From Rhodoferax sp. BAB1 (GTDB lineage: Bacteria > Pseudomonadota > Gammaproteobacteria > Burkholderiales > Burkholderiaceae_C), in NCBI RefSeq assembly GCF_013334205.1, contig NZ_CP054424.1, positions 2,810,001-2,874,000 of the forward strand: a stretch of DNA of 64,000 bases, written 5' to 3'. This document shows, one piece after another, positions 40,073 to 50,486 of this stretch (position 1 is its first letter; each line of letters starts with the position of its first letter). Position numbers and translations under genes: made by a program. The notes below the pieces were generated by a model that saw only the letters and a list, made by a program, of their open reading frames with translations, did no database searches and was not told the DNA's origin.

Positions 40073-41314
40073 ATGAAACTGCAGACACAACGCTGGATCG
40101 ACCGCTGGGTTGGTCAGCTTCTGTGTTCTGCCGTTTCCCTGTGGGCGCGCCTGTTCGGCATGCGTGTGCCGAAAGTCGATCGCAGCAAGGCACCGCGCCA
40201 CATCCTGGTCATCCTGCTGTCCGAGATGGGCAGCATCGTGCTGGCCGGCCCCATGTTCAAGGCGCTGCGCGAACAGTACCCCGGTGTCACCCTGCACGTG
40301 CTGCAGCTGAAAAAAAACCAGGAAGTTGCGCGCATGCTGCGTCTGACGGAAGACGCCAACTTCCATGGCCTGGACGACAGCTCGCCGATCCGGCTGGCCC
40401 GCGACATCTGGCGCGTCAGTCTGGCCATGCGCCAGCTGCCACTGGATGCCGTGATCGACTGCGAACTGTTCTCGCGCGTGAGCAGCCTGCTGTGCTACCT
40501 CACGGGTGCGCCGCGCCGCGCCGGCTTCACGCCGCACACGCAGGAAGGCCTGTACCGCGGCAGCTACATCAACTGCGCGATTCCCTACAACCCCTACCAG
40601 CACATCAGCAAGCAGTTCCTCTCGCTGGTCGATGCGCTGGACAGCGAAGGCGGTCCGCGTCACAAGGCCGCGCCCATCCGCGAGCTGCCGGCTGAAACCG
40701 GCCTGTCCGTGCCCTTCACGCCTGAGGAGCTGCGCACCTATCGCGAACAGGTCCTGCGTGACCACCCCGTACTGGCCGGCCGCAAGATCGCCCTCATGTA
40801 CCCGGGCGGCGGCATCCTGCCCGAACGCGCCTGGCCGGCCGCGCATTACGCCCGCGTGGCCAAAGGCCTGTGTGATGCCGGCCATGCCGTGGCCTTCATC
40901 GGCCTCAAGGACGACCTGGCCCTGGCCAACGAGATCCGCGCCCAGGTGGGCAGCGAGTATTGCGTGGCGCTGACCGGCTACACACGCAGCCTGCGCGAGC
41001 TGCTGATGCTCTTCCACGCCAGCGACCTGCTGCTGACCAATGACGGTGGCCCCGGCCACTTCGCCAGCCTCACGACCATCCGCGTGCTGATGTTCTTCGG
41101 CCCCGAGACCGGCAAGCTCTACGGCCCCCTGCCCGGCATCGGCCCCAAGGCCACGGTCTACGAATCCGGCATCGCCTGCTCGCCCTGCCTCTCGGCCTAC
41201 AACCACCGCCTGACCTTCTGCGACGGCGACAACCAGTGTCTCAAGCGCATCGCCCCGGATCCCGTGCTGGCCGACGCGCTGCAGGCCCTGCACAACACGC
41301 CTGCGACCGCATGA
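40073..41314 (+). CDS. Glycosyltransferase family 9 (heptosyltransferase-like)
   Basis: 413 aa cytosolic/peripheral GT-B enzyme related to ADP-heptose:LPS heptosyltransferases. N-terminal domain ILVILLSEMGSIVLAGPMFKALRE; C-terminal nucleotide-sugar domain with IALMYPGGGILPERAWP, ASDLLLTNDGGPGHFASL and FFGPETGKLYGPL. A conserved cysteine pair (ACSPCLSAYNH, CDGDNQC) at the C-terminus is unlike classical WaaC/WaaF and typical of a GT9 subgroup. Likely acts on LPS core or another envelope glycan with the next two genes; the sugar is unknown. Confidence 0.88.
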   Translation: MKLQTQRWIDRWVGQLLCSAVSLWARLFGMRVPKVDRSKAPRHILVILLSEMGSIVLAGPMFKALREQYPGVTLHVLQLKKNQEVARMLRLTEDANFHGLDDSSPIRLARDIWRVSLAMRQLPLDAVIDCELFSRVSSLLCYLTGAPRRAGFTPHTQEGLYRGSYINCAIPYNPYQHISKQFLSLVDALDSEGGPRHKAAPIRELPAETGLSVPFTPEELRTYREQVLRDHPVLAGRKIALMYPGGGILPERAWPAAHYARVAKGLCDAGHAVAFIGLKDDLALANEIRAQVGSEYCVALTGYTRSLRELLMLFHASDLLLTNDGGPGHFASLTTIRVLMFFGPETGKLYGPLPGIGPKATVYESGIACSPCLSAYNHRLTFCDGDNQCLKRIAPDPVLADALQALHNTPATA

Positions 41315-41805
41315 GCTCTCCCTCCCTGCGCGAACGCATCTGGTTACTGGTCGACTGGCTGCACGGCTTCCGCTACGTGCGCTTCGGCCTCGTGGGCGCC
41401 AGCGGTACCGTCGTGAACCTGGCCGTGCTCTATGTGGCGCACGAATACCTGTTCCGCGCCATCGAACCCGTGGGCAGCAAGCCCTATTTCTCGCTGGCCC
41501 TGGCTATTGCGGTGGCCACGGTCAACAACTTCACCTGGAACCGGCTCTGGACCTGGTCGGACCGGCAGCACGCCACGGCCGTCGAGGACGGCCAGCGCCT
41601 GCGCAAGCGCAGCCTGCTCGCGCAGCTGGGCCAGTACGCCACGGCCTCGTGGCTGGGCATCCTGCTGCAGTACGCGCTGACGCTGTGGCTCACGCACCTG
41701 GGCCTGCACTACCTGATCGCCAACGTCACGGCCATCGTGATTGCCAGCGTGAGCAACTTCATTGCCAACGACCGCTGGACCTTCCGGCACGCACGCAAGC
41801 CATAA
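41311..41805 (+). CDS. GtrA-family membrane protein
   Basis: 164 aa with four membrane helices, first preceded by RYVRFGLVGASGTVVNLAVL, the family hallmark, and closing with NFIANDRWTFR. GtrA proteins are thought to flip or bind undecaprenyl-linked sugars for GtrB/GtrC-type glycosylation. The ATG overlaps the GT9 stop. The next gene is a GT39-type transferase, consistent with a polyprenol-phosphate sugar pathway. Confidence 0.9.
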   Translation: MSSPSLRERIWLLVDWLHGFRYVRFGLVGASGTVVNLAVLYVAHEYLFRAIEPVGSKPYFSLALAIAVATVNNFTWNRLWTWSDRQHATAVEDGQRLRKRSLLAQLGQYATASWLGILLQYALTLWLTHLGLHYLIANVTAIVIASVSNFIANDRWTFRHARKP

Positions 41806-41839
41806 TGCCGGCGTTGGCGCCACCCCGGTGCCCGGTGTG

Positions 41840-43612
41840 ATGCGCATGCAAGTCCTCCCCCCTACTCCCGAACGCTATTCCACCGCCTTCTGGCTGGCGG
41901 TCCTCCTGCTGGGTCTTTGCGTTTATGCATTGGGCATCGGCGGCCAGTACGTGCCGACCAATGGCGACGAAATGGTCTACGCCCACATCGCGCGTGAAAC
42001 CGCCGAGACCGGCCAGTGGCTGCCGCTGGCCTCGGAACTGGAGAACATGCGTAATACCAAGCCGCCCCTGCTGATCTGGCAGGCCATGGTCGCCGGTGGC
42101 TGGGGCGATCGCTGGACACTGGTTGCCCTACGCACGCCCAGCCTGCTCTACCTGCTGCTCATCTGCGGCGCCCTGGTGCTGAGCCTGCGCGCCGTGACCC
42201 AACGCTGGCAGGAAGGATTGGCGGCAGCCTGCCTTTTCCTCGCCTTCCTCAGCACATTCCGCTACGGCCGGCCTTATCTCACCAGCGCCGCCGAAACCTT
42301 CTGGTTCAGCCTGCCGCTGTTCGCGCTCATCATCCAGCGCGCTCGTCTGCCGGCTTCCTGCCCCGGATGGATCGCGCATGCGCTCTTTGGCATCGCCCTG
42401 GGCCTAGGCCTGGCCTACAAGTCCTTCGCGCTCGTGGCCCCCGCGGCGGCGGCCTGGTGGCTGGCCCTGGTGGTCAGCGAGTCGCACCTGAGTTGGACCG
42501 CCCCGTTGCGCCACACCTTGCGCGTGGCCTTCAGCGCGCTACTGGCGCTGGGCGTGTTCGCCCTGTGGTTCGTGCTGGACCCCGATCCGCAATCGGTGTG
42601 GCGCGAATTCATCGTGGGTGAGAACGCCGCCAAGTTCGCCGACACGCGTGGTTACTGGCGCGCCGCCCTGGCTTTCGATGGCTCGGGCATCTGGTCTCAG
42701 CTGCTGGCTTATGCGGTGAACGCGGGCCTGCTGTTTTTCGTGCTGCCTGGCCTGGTCTGGCTAGGGCTGAAAGCTTTGCCGCAGCTGCGCCGGCACTGGC
42801 CCCTGCCCGCAACGCAAGCCATCCTGCTGGCCTGGGCCTTGGTCTGGCTGCTGGTGTTCATCTTCCCCAGCCAGCGCTCGGCCCGTTACGTGATCCCGGC
42901 CATGCCGGCCGTGGCCATGCTGCTGGCCTTGTACTGGCGCGACATTCCGCGCGCCTGGTTCCTGCCCACACTGCTGCTGGCCGCACCGGTCCTGCTGGTA
43001 CTGACACGCCTGGCCTGGGTAGGCTATGAGATCGGCCTGGCTTCCGTGCCCGAGATCAGTCTCACGCTGGGGATCGTGGTCACCGCTCTCGTCTGCATCG
43101 TGGCGGGCCTGTGGCGCAGCGCCTGGAGCCGCGGCGCGGCCGTGCTGACCACTCTACTGGTCTACGCCGCCTTCAACGCCCTGGTCACCCCCATGGACGG
43201 CCCCGCCGGCCGTTACGACGAGCGCGCCATCGCGGCAGCACCGGCCGGTCGCATTGCCGTGCCCTCGGGCTTCAACGGTCAGTTCGAACGTTTCCAGTTC
43301 CTGCTGCCCGGCGCGCACCAGTTCCTGCCCTATGACAGCCGCGCTCAGGCGCGCGCACGCCGTGGTCCCGATGCCGAGGGCCAGGCGCAGGCCGCGGAGG
43401 AATTGCACCAACTGTTGAACACGCACGAGGCGGTGATCTGGGCCGCCAGCCATGGCGAACAGACCACGCCGCCCTGTCTGCCGGGTTGCCGAGTGCTGGG
43501 CGAACGCTGGTTGCTGACCAGCCGGCACGCGCCGGGCGAGATCCGCAAGGACAACCTCTGGTACCCGCAGCAGTGGCTGTACCGCAGGGAATGGTTGCTG
43601 GTGCGCTCTTAA
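41840..43612 (+). CDS. Glycosyltransferase family 39 (ArnT/PMT-like)
   Basis: 590 aa polytopic membrane protein (about 11 helices). The catalytic acidic pair is in PTNGDEMVYAHIARE at the first periplasmic loop, followed by NTKPPLLIWQAM, both typical of ArnT-type transferases that use polyprenyl-phosphate sugars. The C-terminal 130 residues are periplasmic. Start at 41840 is the first good ATG after GtrA (34 bp gap) with a weak ribosome-binding site. Acceptor may be lipid A, LPS or protein. Converges on the next gene with a 4-bp overlap. Confidence 0.88.
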   Translation: MRMQVLPPTPERYSTAFWLAVLLLGLCVYALGIGGQYVPTNGDEMVYAHIARETAETGQWLPLASELENMRNTKPPLLIWQAMVAGGWGDRWTLVALRTPSLLYLLLICGALVLSLRAVTQRWQEGLAAACLFLAFLSTFRYGRPYLTSAAETFWFSLPLFALIIQRARLPASCPGWIAHALFGIALGLGLAYKSFALVAPAAAAWWLALVVSESHLSWTAPLRHTLRVAFSALLALGVFALWFVLDPDPQSVWREFIVGENAAKFADTRGYWRAALAFDGSGIWSQLLAYAVNAGLLFFVLPGLVWLGLKALPQLRRHWPLPATQAILLAWALVWLLVFIFPSQRSARYVIPAMPAVAMLLALYWRDIPRAWFLPTLLLAAPVLLVLTRLAWVGYEIGLASVPEISLTLGIVVTALVCIVAGLWRSAWSRGAAVLTTLLVYAAFNALVTPMDGPAGRYDERAIAAAPAGRIAVPSGFNGQFERFQFLLPGAHQFLPYDSRAQARARRGPDAEGQAQAAEELHQLLNTHEAVIWAASHGEQTTPPCLPGCRVLGERWLLTSRHAPGEIRKDNLWYPQQWLYRREWLLVRS

Positions 43613-44262
43613 GCGTGAGAACGGCGCAAGTGGCGCCGCAGCCAGTCCACCTGGAGCAGCAGCCAGAACCAGGGGTCCAGCACCGCATCCCAGACATTGC
43701 CGCTGGGCAGACGCATAAGCACATGCAGCAACAGCGCAGTCACCAGCAGACCGGACAGGGTTGCGTTGCCGCGCAGCAGCCACGGCAGACAGGCCAGCAG
43801 CACCAGCGCCCCCAGCGTCAGCGGTGCAAAACCCCATGCATACAGGCTCAGCGGCAACAGGGCAAAAGTGTCGAGCAGCAGGGCCCAGCCCAGCAGAACC
43901 AGGGCCGGCGTCCCGAAACGCAAGCTCTCGAACCCACTGGCACCCGGTGTCTGCGGTCGGTAGTATCGCAACAGCACCCAGGCGCACAACAGCGCCAGCA
44001 AGCCGCTCGGTGCACGAAACGCCAGGCCCAGCCAGAAGGCGGGCGACAGCCCGCCGGGCAGCAGGCAGCAGAGCAGCAGGAGCGGCGGCAGCCAGCGCTG
44101 TAGGCCCATCGGGTTCAGCCCGCGGTGGCGCAGCAGCACGAGCGCCAGGACGGCCAGCACCAGTCCCCAGGCCAGCCCCAGGTAGAGACGACCCGCCAGC
44201 GGGGCGGGCAATGCACTCACCTGCGTTGACAGCAGGGCAGTGGACAGCTGACTCAGTTCCAT
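43609..44262 (-). CDS. Polytopic membrane protein of unknown function
   Basis: 217 aa, about seven hydrophobic segments separated by very short loops, basic C-terminus (WLRRHLRRSHA). I do not recognise a family. A motif WDAVLDPWFWLLLQVDWLRR near the end contains several tryptophans. It follows the sialidase-like gene by 9 bp, so the two are likely one transcript and may act together, for example as membrane anchor or transporter. ATG at 44262 is preferred over an adjoining TTG. Confidence 0.75.
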   Translation of the reverse strand: MELSQLSTALLSTQVSALPAPLAGRLYLGLAWGLVLAVLALVLLRHRGLNPMGLQRWLPPLLLLCCLLPGGLSPAFWLGLAFRAPSGLLALLCAWVLLRYYRPQTPGASGFESLRFGTPALVLLGWALLLDTFALLPLSLYAWGFAPLTLGALVLLACLPWLLRGNATLSGLLVTALLLHVLMRLPSGNVWDAVLDPWFWLLLQVDWLRRHLRRSHA

Positions 44263-44271
44263 CAACCGGTC

Positions 44272-45438
44272 CTAGGGTGCCACCGGCACAAAAATGTAGC
44301 GCTGCCAGGCAATCGCCTGGCGTTGCTCGGTGTAACTGACCCATAGGCTATCGTCGGCCCAGGCCATGGAGGGGTAGGACATCTCGCTGCCCGCCGGGGC
44401 CTGTGCCAGCGTTTCCAGCACCGTCCACTCCAGGCCATCGCGCGACTGGCTCAACACCAGTTGCGCCCGGGATTCGGCGCGCGGGTTATGCGCCAGGAAC
44501 ATCAGCTCAGGCCGCAGCGCCAGGCCCGCCACGGCAGCGTCGGGGTTGGCGGGTCCGGGGTCGGGCAGGTCCAACCAGCTGCGCCCGCCGTCGCTAGTCT
44601 GCACCGCGCGCAGCTTTCGGTCCGTGCGGTTGTCGCGCAGCAGGGCCAGCCATTCGGTCTCGCTGCGTGCGAGCAAGGTGGGTTGCAGCAGGTCGCGGCG
44701 CTGCGACATGCGCGTCAAACCGCGAAACTCACCGGCCGCATCAAAGCGCAGGGCCACGGGGTACTTCACACCGATTTCGAAATACACCGGCAGGACCATG
44801 CCGCCATCAGCCAGCGGCAAGGGCATGGCGCGCACCAGGTGGCTGGTGTTCCAAAGCCAGGACAGGGGCAAGGTGCGCAGCGGCACAAAAGGCTGTTGCG
44901 CAGCGTCCTGGCGCAAATGCAGGATACGCCCGGCCGCCCAGCCGCCCAGGCCCGTGGCCACCACAAACAGATGGGTACGCCCCTGGCCATCGCGCCAGGC
45001 CACCGGGTTACCGATGCGCCGCAGGCCATGGCCCAATTGCGCGGCGGCAGCGTGCCGATTCACCACATAAGTGGCCGGAGTCCACTGCTGGGTGGCGCGC
45101 TCGAACTGGGAAAAGGCAATCTGTACGTCCGCCCCGCTTTCGCGGGAACCGGCAAACCAGTAGGCCTGCACGGCCGCCGCATGGCCCGCCGGCATGGCCA
45201 GCAAGGAGCTGGCATGGGCTGCGGGCGTGTTCGGCGGCATGGGAATACGGCCGGCCGCCTTCAGGGCCAGCAGCGCCGGTGCCGGTGCGCCCGCCACCGG
45301 CCGGACGGCTTGTGCCGCTGGCAATGCCCCCCCGCACCACCACAGATCCACGGCCATGACGGCCAAGCCGAGGGCCAGGGCAAGCAGCCAGTAGCTGAGA
45401 CGCGGTCTTGCAGGCCTGGGATTCGACGTATCAGTCAC
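44272..45438 (-). CDS. Sialidase/BNR-type beta-propeller protein, membrane anchored
   Basis: 388 aa, GTG start. N-terminal cytosolic tail and one membrane helix (RLSYWLLALALGLAVMAVDLW, about residues 13-33), then a propeller domain with sialidase-like features: FAGSRESGADVQIAFSQ, GNPVAWRDGQGRTHLFVV, RDNRTDRKLRAVQTSDGGRSW (Asp-box SxDGGxxW), and SYPSMAWADDSLWVSYTEQR. Bacterial homologues are labelled exo-alpha-sialidase, but the catalytic Tyr/Glu set is not verified here, so activity is uncertain. Periplasmic orientation is inferred. Confidence 0.78.
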   Translation of the reverse strand: MTDTSNPRPARPRLSYWLLALALGLAVMAVDLWWCGGALPAAQAVRPVAGAPAPALLALKAAGRIPMPPNTPAAHASSLLAMPAGHAAAVQAYWFAGSRESGADVQIAFSQFERATQQWTPATYVVNRHAAAAQLGHGLRRIGNPVAWRDGQGRTHLFVVATGLGGWAAGRILHLRQDAAQQPFVPLRTLPLSWLWNTSHLVRAMPLPLADGGMVLPVYFEIGVKYPVALRFDAAGEFRGLTRMSQRRDLLQPTLLARSETEWLALLRDNRTDRKLRAVQTSDGGRSWLDLPDPGPANPDAAVAGLALRPELMFLAHNPRAESRAQLVLSQSRDGLEWTVLETLAQAPAGSEMSYPSMAWADDSLWVSYTEQRQAIAWQRYIFVPVAP

Positions 45439-45524
45439 GAATAAGCGTGGAAAACGGAACGTTGTCGGGAGGAAGCAGCCCCGCAGTGTAGCGAATCCCC
45501 TCCGCCCCCCCCCAGGCGGCCGAT

Positions 45525-45553
45525 CTTGAAACAGGGCAAAAAAGCCTTATGAT
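45525..45553 (+). promoter_or_regulatory. groES: Sigma32-type heat-shock promoter of groESL
   Basis: CTTGAAA at 45525-45531, a 13-bp spacer and CCTTATGAT at 45545-45553 closely match the sigma32 pattern CTTGAAA / CCCCATNT. The -10 part runs directly into the CIRCE operator. Confidence 0.72.
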
Positions 45554-45579
45554 TAGCACTCGTTGGATTCGAGTGCTAA
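45553..45579. promoter_or_regulatory. CIRCE operator for HrcA
   Basis: TTAGCACTC-N9-GAGTGCTAA is a perfect match to the CIRCE consensus, placed over the predicted transcription start of groESL. HrcA bound here would repress at normal temperature. Confidence 0.95.
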
Positions 45580-45604
45580 CACCTCGAGTTCAAGACAAGT
45601 TAAT

Positions 45605-45625
45605 GAGCACTAACTTTTGGTGCTC
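45605..45625. promoter_or_regulatory. Second, partial CIRCE-like inverted repeat in the groES leader
   Basis: GAGCAC-taacttttg-GTGCTC has the same 9-base spacer as CIRCE but only six-base arms with a different orientation of the half sites. It lies 43 bp before the groES ATG and would form a hairpin in the mRNA. Confidence 0.4.
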
Positions 45626-45667
45626 GCTTATTTTGCTAACCCTGTTTCTAACTGTAGGAGATACCTG

Positions 45668-45958
45668 ATGAAACTGCGTCCTCTGGCCGATCGCGTGATT
45701 GTCAAGCGCGTTGAAAACGAAACCAAGACCGCCTCCGGCATCGTCATCCCCGACAGCGCCGCCGAGAAGCCGGACCAGGGCGAAGTCCTGGCTGTGGGCC
45801 CCGGCCGCAAGAACGACAAGGGCGAGATCATCGCCATGAACGTCAAGGTCGGCGACCGCGTCCTGTTCGGCAAGTACAGCGGCCAGACCGTCAAGGTCGG
45901 CGGCGACGAACTGCTGGTCATGAAGGAAGAAGACCTGTTTGCTGTTGTCGAGAAGTAA
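45668..45958 (+). CDS. groES: Co-chaperonin GroES
   Basis: 96 aa heptameric lid of GroEL. Starts [20 protein letters not shown] with the mobile loop [20 protein letters not shown] and ends DLFAVVEK. The start at 45668 has TAGGAGATACCTG upstream; an upstream in-frame GTG is not used. Followed by groEL after 60 bp. Confidence 0.98.
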   Translation: MKLRPLADRVIVKRVENETKTASGIVIPDSAAEKPDQGEVLAVGPGRKNDKGEIIAMNVKVGDRVLFGKYSGQTVKVGGDELLVMKEEDLFAVVEK

Positions 45959-45988
45959 ATCGCAACGCGATTGATCCATCCGACTTAA

Positions 45989-47671
<1,683 letters not shown>

Positions 47672-47687
47672 GTGCTCCTTGCCTGAC

Positions 47688-47760
47688 GATCCAGGGCGTC
47701 GTTGCGGCGGCTTGCCGTACACAAACGTACTGTCTGCGCCGCCGCGCCTAGCCCTGAATC
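47688..47760. repeat. Long intergenic palindrome with GTAC apex (copy A)
   Basis: GATCCAGGGC (47688-47697) pairs with GCCCTGAATC (47751-47760) at 9 of 10 positions; inside, GCGGCGGC pairs with GCCGCCGC and the apex is GTAC-acaaac-GTAC. It follows groEL and precedes the shared terminator. A similar layout occurs after coq7. Confidence 0.6.
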
Positions 47761-47801
47761 GCCATGCTGCGTCGGATGACACCACGTCACTCGGCACAAA
47801 C

Positions 47802-47838
47802 AAAAAAACCCGCAGTGCTCGCGCGCTGCGGGTTTTTT
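47802..47838. terminator. Bidirectional terminator between groEL and pgi
   Basis: AAAAAAA then CCCGCAG-tgctcgcgcg-CTGCGGG then TTTTTT (47833-47838). The flanking A and T runs make it work for both groEL (plus) and pgi (minus). Confidence 0.9.
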
Positions 47839-47854
47839 CTTGGGCGTCTGCTTC

Positions 47855-49414
47855 CTAGCTGCGCAGGCGTTTGAGCAGACCCGCCGTCGATGCGTCCAGG
47901 CCGGTGGTGTCGCCGCTGGCCAGGCGCGGCTCGATGGCCTGGGCCAGCACCTTGCCGAGTTCCACGCCCCACTGGTCGAAGCTGTTGATGCCCCAGAGCG
48001 AGCCGGCCACGAACACGCGGTGCTCATACAAGGAGATCAGCGCCCCCAGACTGGCCGGCGTGAGTTCCTCCAACACCAGGAAGGTACTGGGCCGGTTGCC
48101 CGGCATGTGGCGGTGGCCGCCGGCATCCTGCTGCCCCAGCATCAGGGCCTGCGCCTGGGCCAGGCCATTGGCCAGCAGCTTGTGATGGTGCTCCGACAAA
48201 TCGTGCGCCACCTTCTTCACGGCGATGAACTCCACCGGAATCACATCGCTGCCCTGGTGCAGCATCTGGAAATAGGCGTGCTGGCCGTTGGCGGCCGGCT
48301 CACCCCAGATCACCGCTGAAGTGGCATAGGGCAGGGCCTGCCCGGTCTCATCGACACGCTTGCCATTGCTCTCCATCTCCAGCTGCTGCAGGTAGGCCTG
48401 CATGCGGCGCAGGCCGCTGTGGTACGGCGCCACACTGCGGCTGCCGAAGCCGTGGAAGTTGCGGTACCAGACGTCGAGCAGGGCCAGCTGCACCGGCAGG
48501 TTGTGTTCCAGCGCTGCCGTGCGGAAATGCTCGTCCATGGCGTGGGCACCGGCCAGCAACTCACGAAAACGCTGCGGACCGATGGCGATGGCGATCGGCA
48601 GACCGATGGCCGACCACATGGAATAACGTCCGCCCACCCAGTCCCAGAAACCGAAGGTGGTGCTGATGCCGAATTCGGCCGCTGCTTGCACATTGCTGGT
48701 CAACGCGCAGAAATGGCGCGCGATGTTGCGCCCGCCTTGCGCCTCGAACCAGGCCTTGGCCGAGCGGGCGTTGGTCATGGTCTCCAGCGTGGTGAAGGAC
48801 TTGGACGCCACCAGGAACAGCGTGCTCTCGGGCCGCACCTGGCGCAACACACCGCTGAGTTCATGGCCGTCCACGCTGGAGACAAAGTGGTAACGCTTGC
48901 CATGGTCGACGAATTCGTCCAGTGCCAGCACCGCCATCTGGGGCCCCAGGTCGGAGCCCCCGATGCCGATGTTCACCACGTCGGTGATGGCCGCATCCTC
49001 ACGCACCGCCTGGGCATAAGCCAGCATGGCATTAAGCACCTGGTGCACTTCGCTTAACTCGCCTTGTACGTACGGCGTCAGCTGAGGGGCAGTGGCGCCG
49101 CCGGGATGGCGCAGCAGGAAGTGCATGGCGGCCCGGTCCTCCGTGCTGTTGACAGGCTCGCCACGGAACATGGCTTCACGGTGCTGCTCCGTCCCGCACT
49201 GGCGGGCCAGCTCGGTCAGCTGGGCCTGGATCGCGGCCTGGATCAGGTTCTTGGACAGGTCGGCGAACACATGCGGCGCCTGCAGGCTCAGGCGCTCGAA
49301 GCGGCCCTCGTCCGCAGCAAAAGCCTGGCGCAGGTCCAGGGATCGCCCCTGCGTCTCGTACAGCGCCCGCAAGGCCGTCCAGGCCGGCGTGCGGTCACAT
49401 CGCATGCGTGTCAT
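47855..49414 (-). CDS. pgi: Glucose-6-phosphate isomerase
   Basis: 519 aa; interconverts glucose-6-phosphate and fructose-6-phosphate. Signatures VNIGIGGSDLGPQMAV, DWVGGRYSMWSAIGL and GSLWGINSFDQWGVELGK are present. ATG overlaps the tal stop by one base (TGATG), so pgi and tal are coupled. Part of a HexR-linked sugar-phosphate operon. Confidence 0.97.
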   Translation of the reverse strand: MTRMRCDRTPAWTALRALYETQGRSLDLRQAFAADEGRFERLSLQAPHVFADLSKNLIQAAIQAQLTELARQCGTEQHREAMFRGEPVNSTEDRAAMHFLLRHPGGATAPQLTPYVQGELSEVHQVLNAMLAYAQAVREDAAITDVVNIGIGGSDLGPQMAVLALDEFVDHGKRYHFVSSVDGHELSGVLRQVRPESTLFLVASKSFTTLETMTNARSAKAWFEAQGGRNIARHFCALTSNVQAAAEFGISTTFGFWDWVGGRYSMWSAIGLPIAIAIGPQRFRELLAGAHAMDEHFRTAALEHNLPVQLALLDVWYRNFHGFGSRSVAPYHSGLRRMQAYLQQLEMESNGKRVDETGQALPYATSAVIWGEPAANGQHAYFQMLHQGSDVIPVEFIAVKKVAHDLSEHHHKLLANGLAQAQALMLGQQDAGGHRHMPGNRPSTFLVLEELTPASLGALISLYEHRVFVAGSLWGINSFDQWGVELGKVLAQAIEPRLASGDTTGLDASTAGLLKRLRS

Positions 49415-50361
49415 CAGGCAGAGCGTATCAGTTGCTCGAGCTTGAGCGTGTCGACCGCAAAGGCGCGGATGCCCTCGGCCAGCTTCTCGGTGGCCATGGC
49501 GTCTTCGTTGAGCGCATAACGGAAGCCCGCCTCGTCATACTGCACGGCCGGCAGGTCCAGGGCACGCGCGGCTTCCGGCTCCAGCGCCCGCTGCACCGGC
49601 GCCTCGCTGCCCGCCAGCTGGGCCAGCAGTTCTGGCGCGATGGTCAGCAGGTCACACCCCGCCAGCGCCACGATCTGGCCCGTGTTGCGAAAACTCGCGC
49701 CCATGACCTCGGTGGCGATGCCGTGGCGTTTGTAGTGGTTGTAGATGGCGCGCACGGATTTCACGCCCGGGTCGTTCGCGCCGCTGTTGGCCGCTTCGTC
49801 CCAGCTGCTGCCCGCGCTCTTCTTGTACCAGTCATAGATGCGCCCCACGAAAGGCGAGATCAATTGCACCCTGGCCTGCCCGCAGGCCACCGCCTGGGAA
49901 AAAGAAAACAGCAGCGTGAGATTGGTATGGATGCCGCGCTTCTCCAGCTGCGCCGCCGCCTGGATGCCCTCCCAGGTGGCGGCGATCTTGATCAGCACCC
50001 GGTCGACCGGGATGCTCAGCGCCTGGTAGAACTCGATGATGCGCTCGGCACGCGTCACCGTGGCCTGGGTGTCAAAGCTCAGACGGGCATCGACCTCGGT
50101 GGAAACGCGCCCCGGGATCAACGCCAGGATCTCGCAACCGAAACGCACCAGCAGCCGGTCCACGATCTCGTCCAGCGCACGGCCTCGGAACCGATCCACG
50201 GTCTCCTGCAGCAGCGGCCGGTACTCCGGCTTCTGCACCGCCTTGAGAATGAGGGAGGGATTGGTGGTCGCATCCTGCGGCCGGACAGCGGCCAGCTGGT
50301 GAAAGTCCCCGGTGTCGGCCACCACGGTGGTGAACTGGCGTAGTGCTTCGAGCTGGTTCAT
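49414..50361 (-). CDS. tal: Transaldolase
   Basis: 315 aa TalB-type enzyme of the pentose phosphate pathway. Starts [20 protein letters not shown]; Schiff-base lysine in [13 protein letters not shown] (near residue 130), [14 protein letters not shown] and the [10 protein letters not shown] segment are conserved. Promoter lies in the 125-bp region shared with hexR, which holds the HexR operator. Confidence 0.97.
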   Translation of the reverse strand: MNQLEALRQFTTVVADTGDFHQLAAVRPQDATTNPSLILKAVQKPEYRPLLQETVDRFRGRALDEIVDRLLVRFGCEILALIPGRVSTEVDARLSFDTQATVTRAERIIEFYQALSIPVDRVLIKIAATWEGIQAAAQLEKRGIHTNLTLLFSFSQAVACGQARVQLISPFVGRIYDWYKKSAGSSWDEAANSGANDPGVKSVRAIYNHYKRHGIATEVMGASFRNTGQIVALAGCDLLTIAPELLAQLAGSEAPVQRALEPEAARALDLPAVQYDEAGFRYALNEDAMATEKLAEGIRAFAVDTLKLEQLIRSA

Positions 50362-50379
50362 GGCTGTGGATTATCGATG

Positions 50380-50416
50380 AACCTGGAAACGGGCAGTCAA
50401 CCGCCGTCTCCAGGTT
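50380..50416. repeat. Inverted repeat in the tal leader
   Basis: AACCTGGA (50380-50387) and TCCAGGTT (50409-50416) are perfect reverse complements, 21 bp apart, ending at the first base of the HexR palindrome. It would form a hairpin in the 5' region of the tal mRNA. Confidence 0.5.
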
Positions 50417-50430
50417 GTAATAAAATTACA
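50416..50430. promoter_or_regulatory. HexR operator
   Basis: TGTAAT-AAA-ATTACA is a perfect 15-bp palindrome matching the HexR consensus TGTARTNNNNYTACA closely. It lies between divergent tal-pgi and the RpiR-family regulator gene, so one site can control both. A TAAAAT within it could be the -10 of the regulator gene. Confidence 0.85.
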
Positions 50431-50486
50431 CTCCGGCATCTTCGCCTGTAACCCTGCGCTGCCACAAGCGGTGCACAGGAATCCCC

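Noticed and set aside
45505..45513. C9 tract as a phase-variation switch for groESL
   Set aside because: It is outside the promoter spacer, so length change would not alter promoter geometry; noted only as context.
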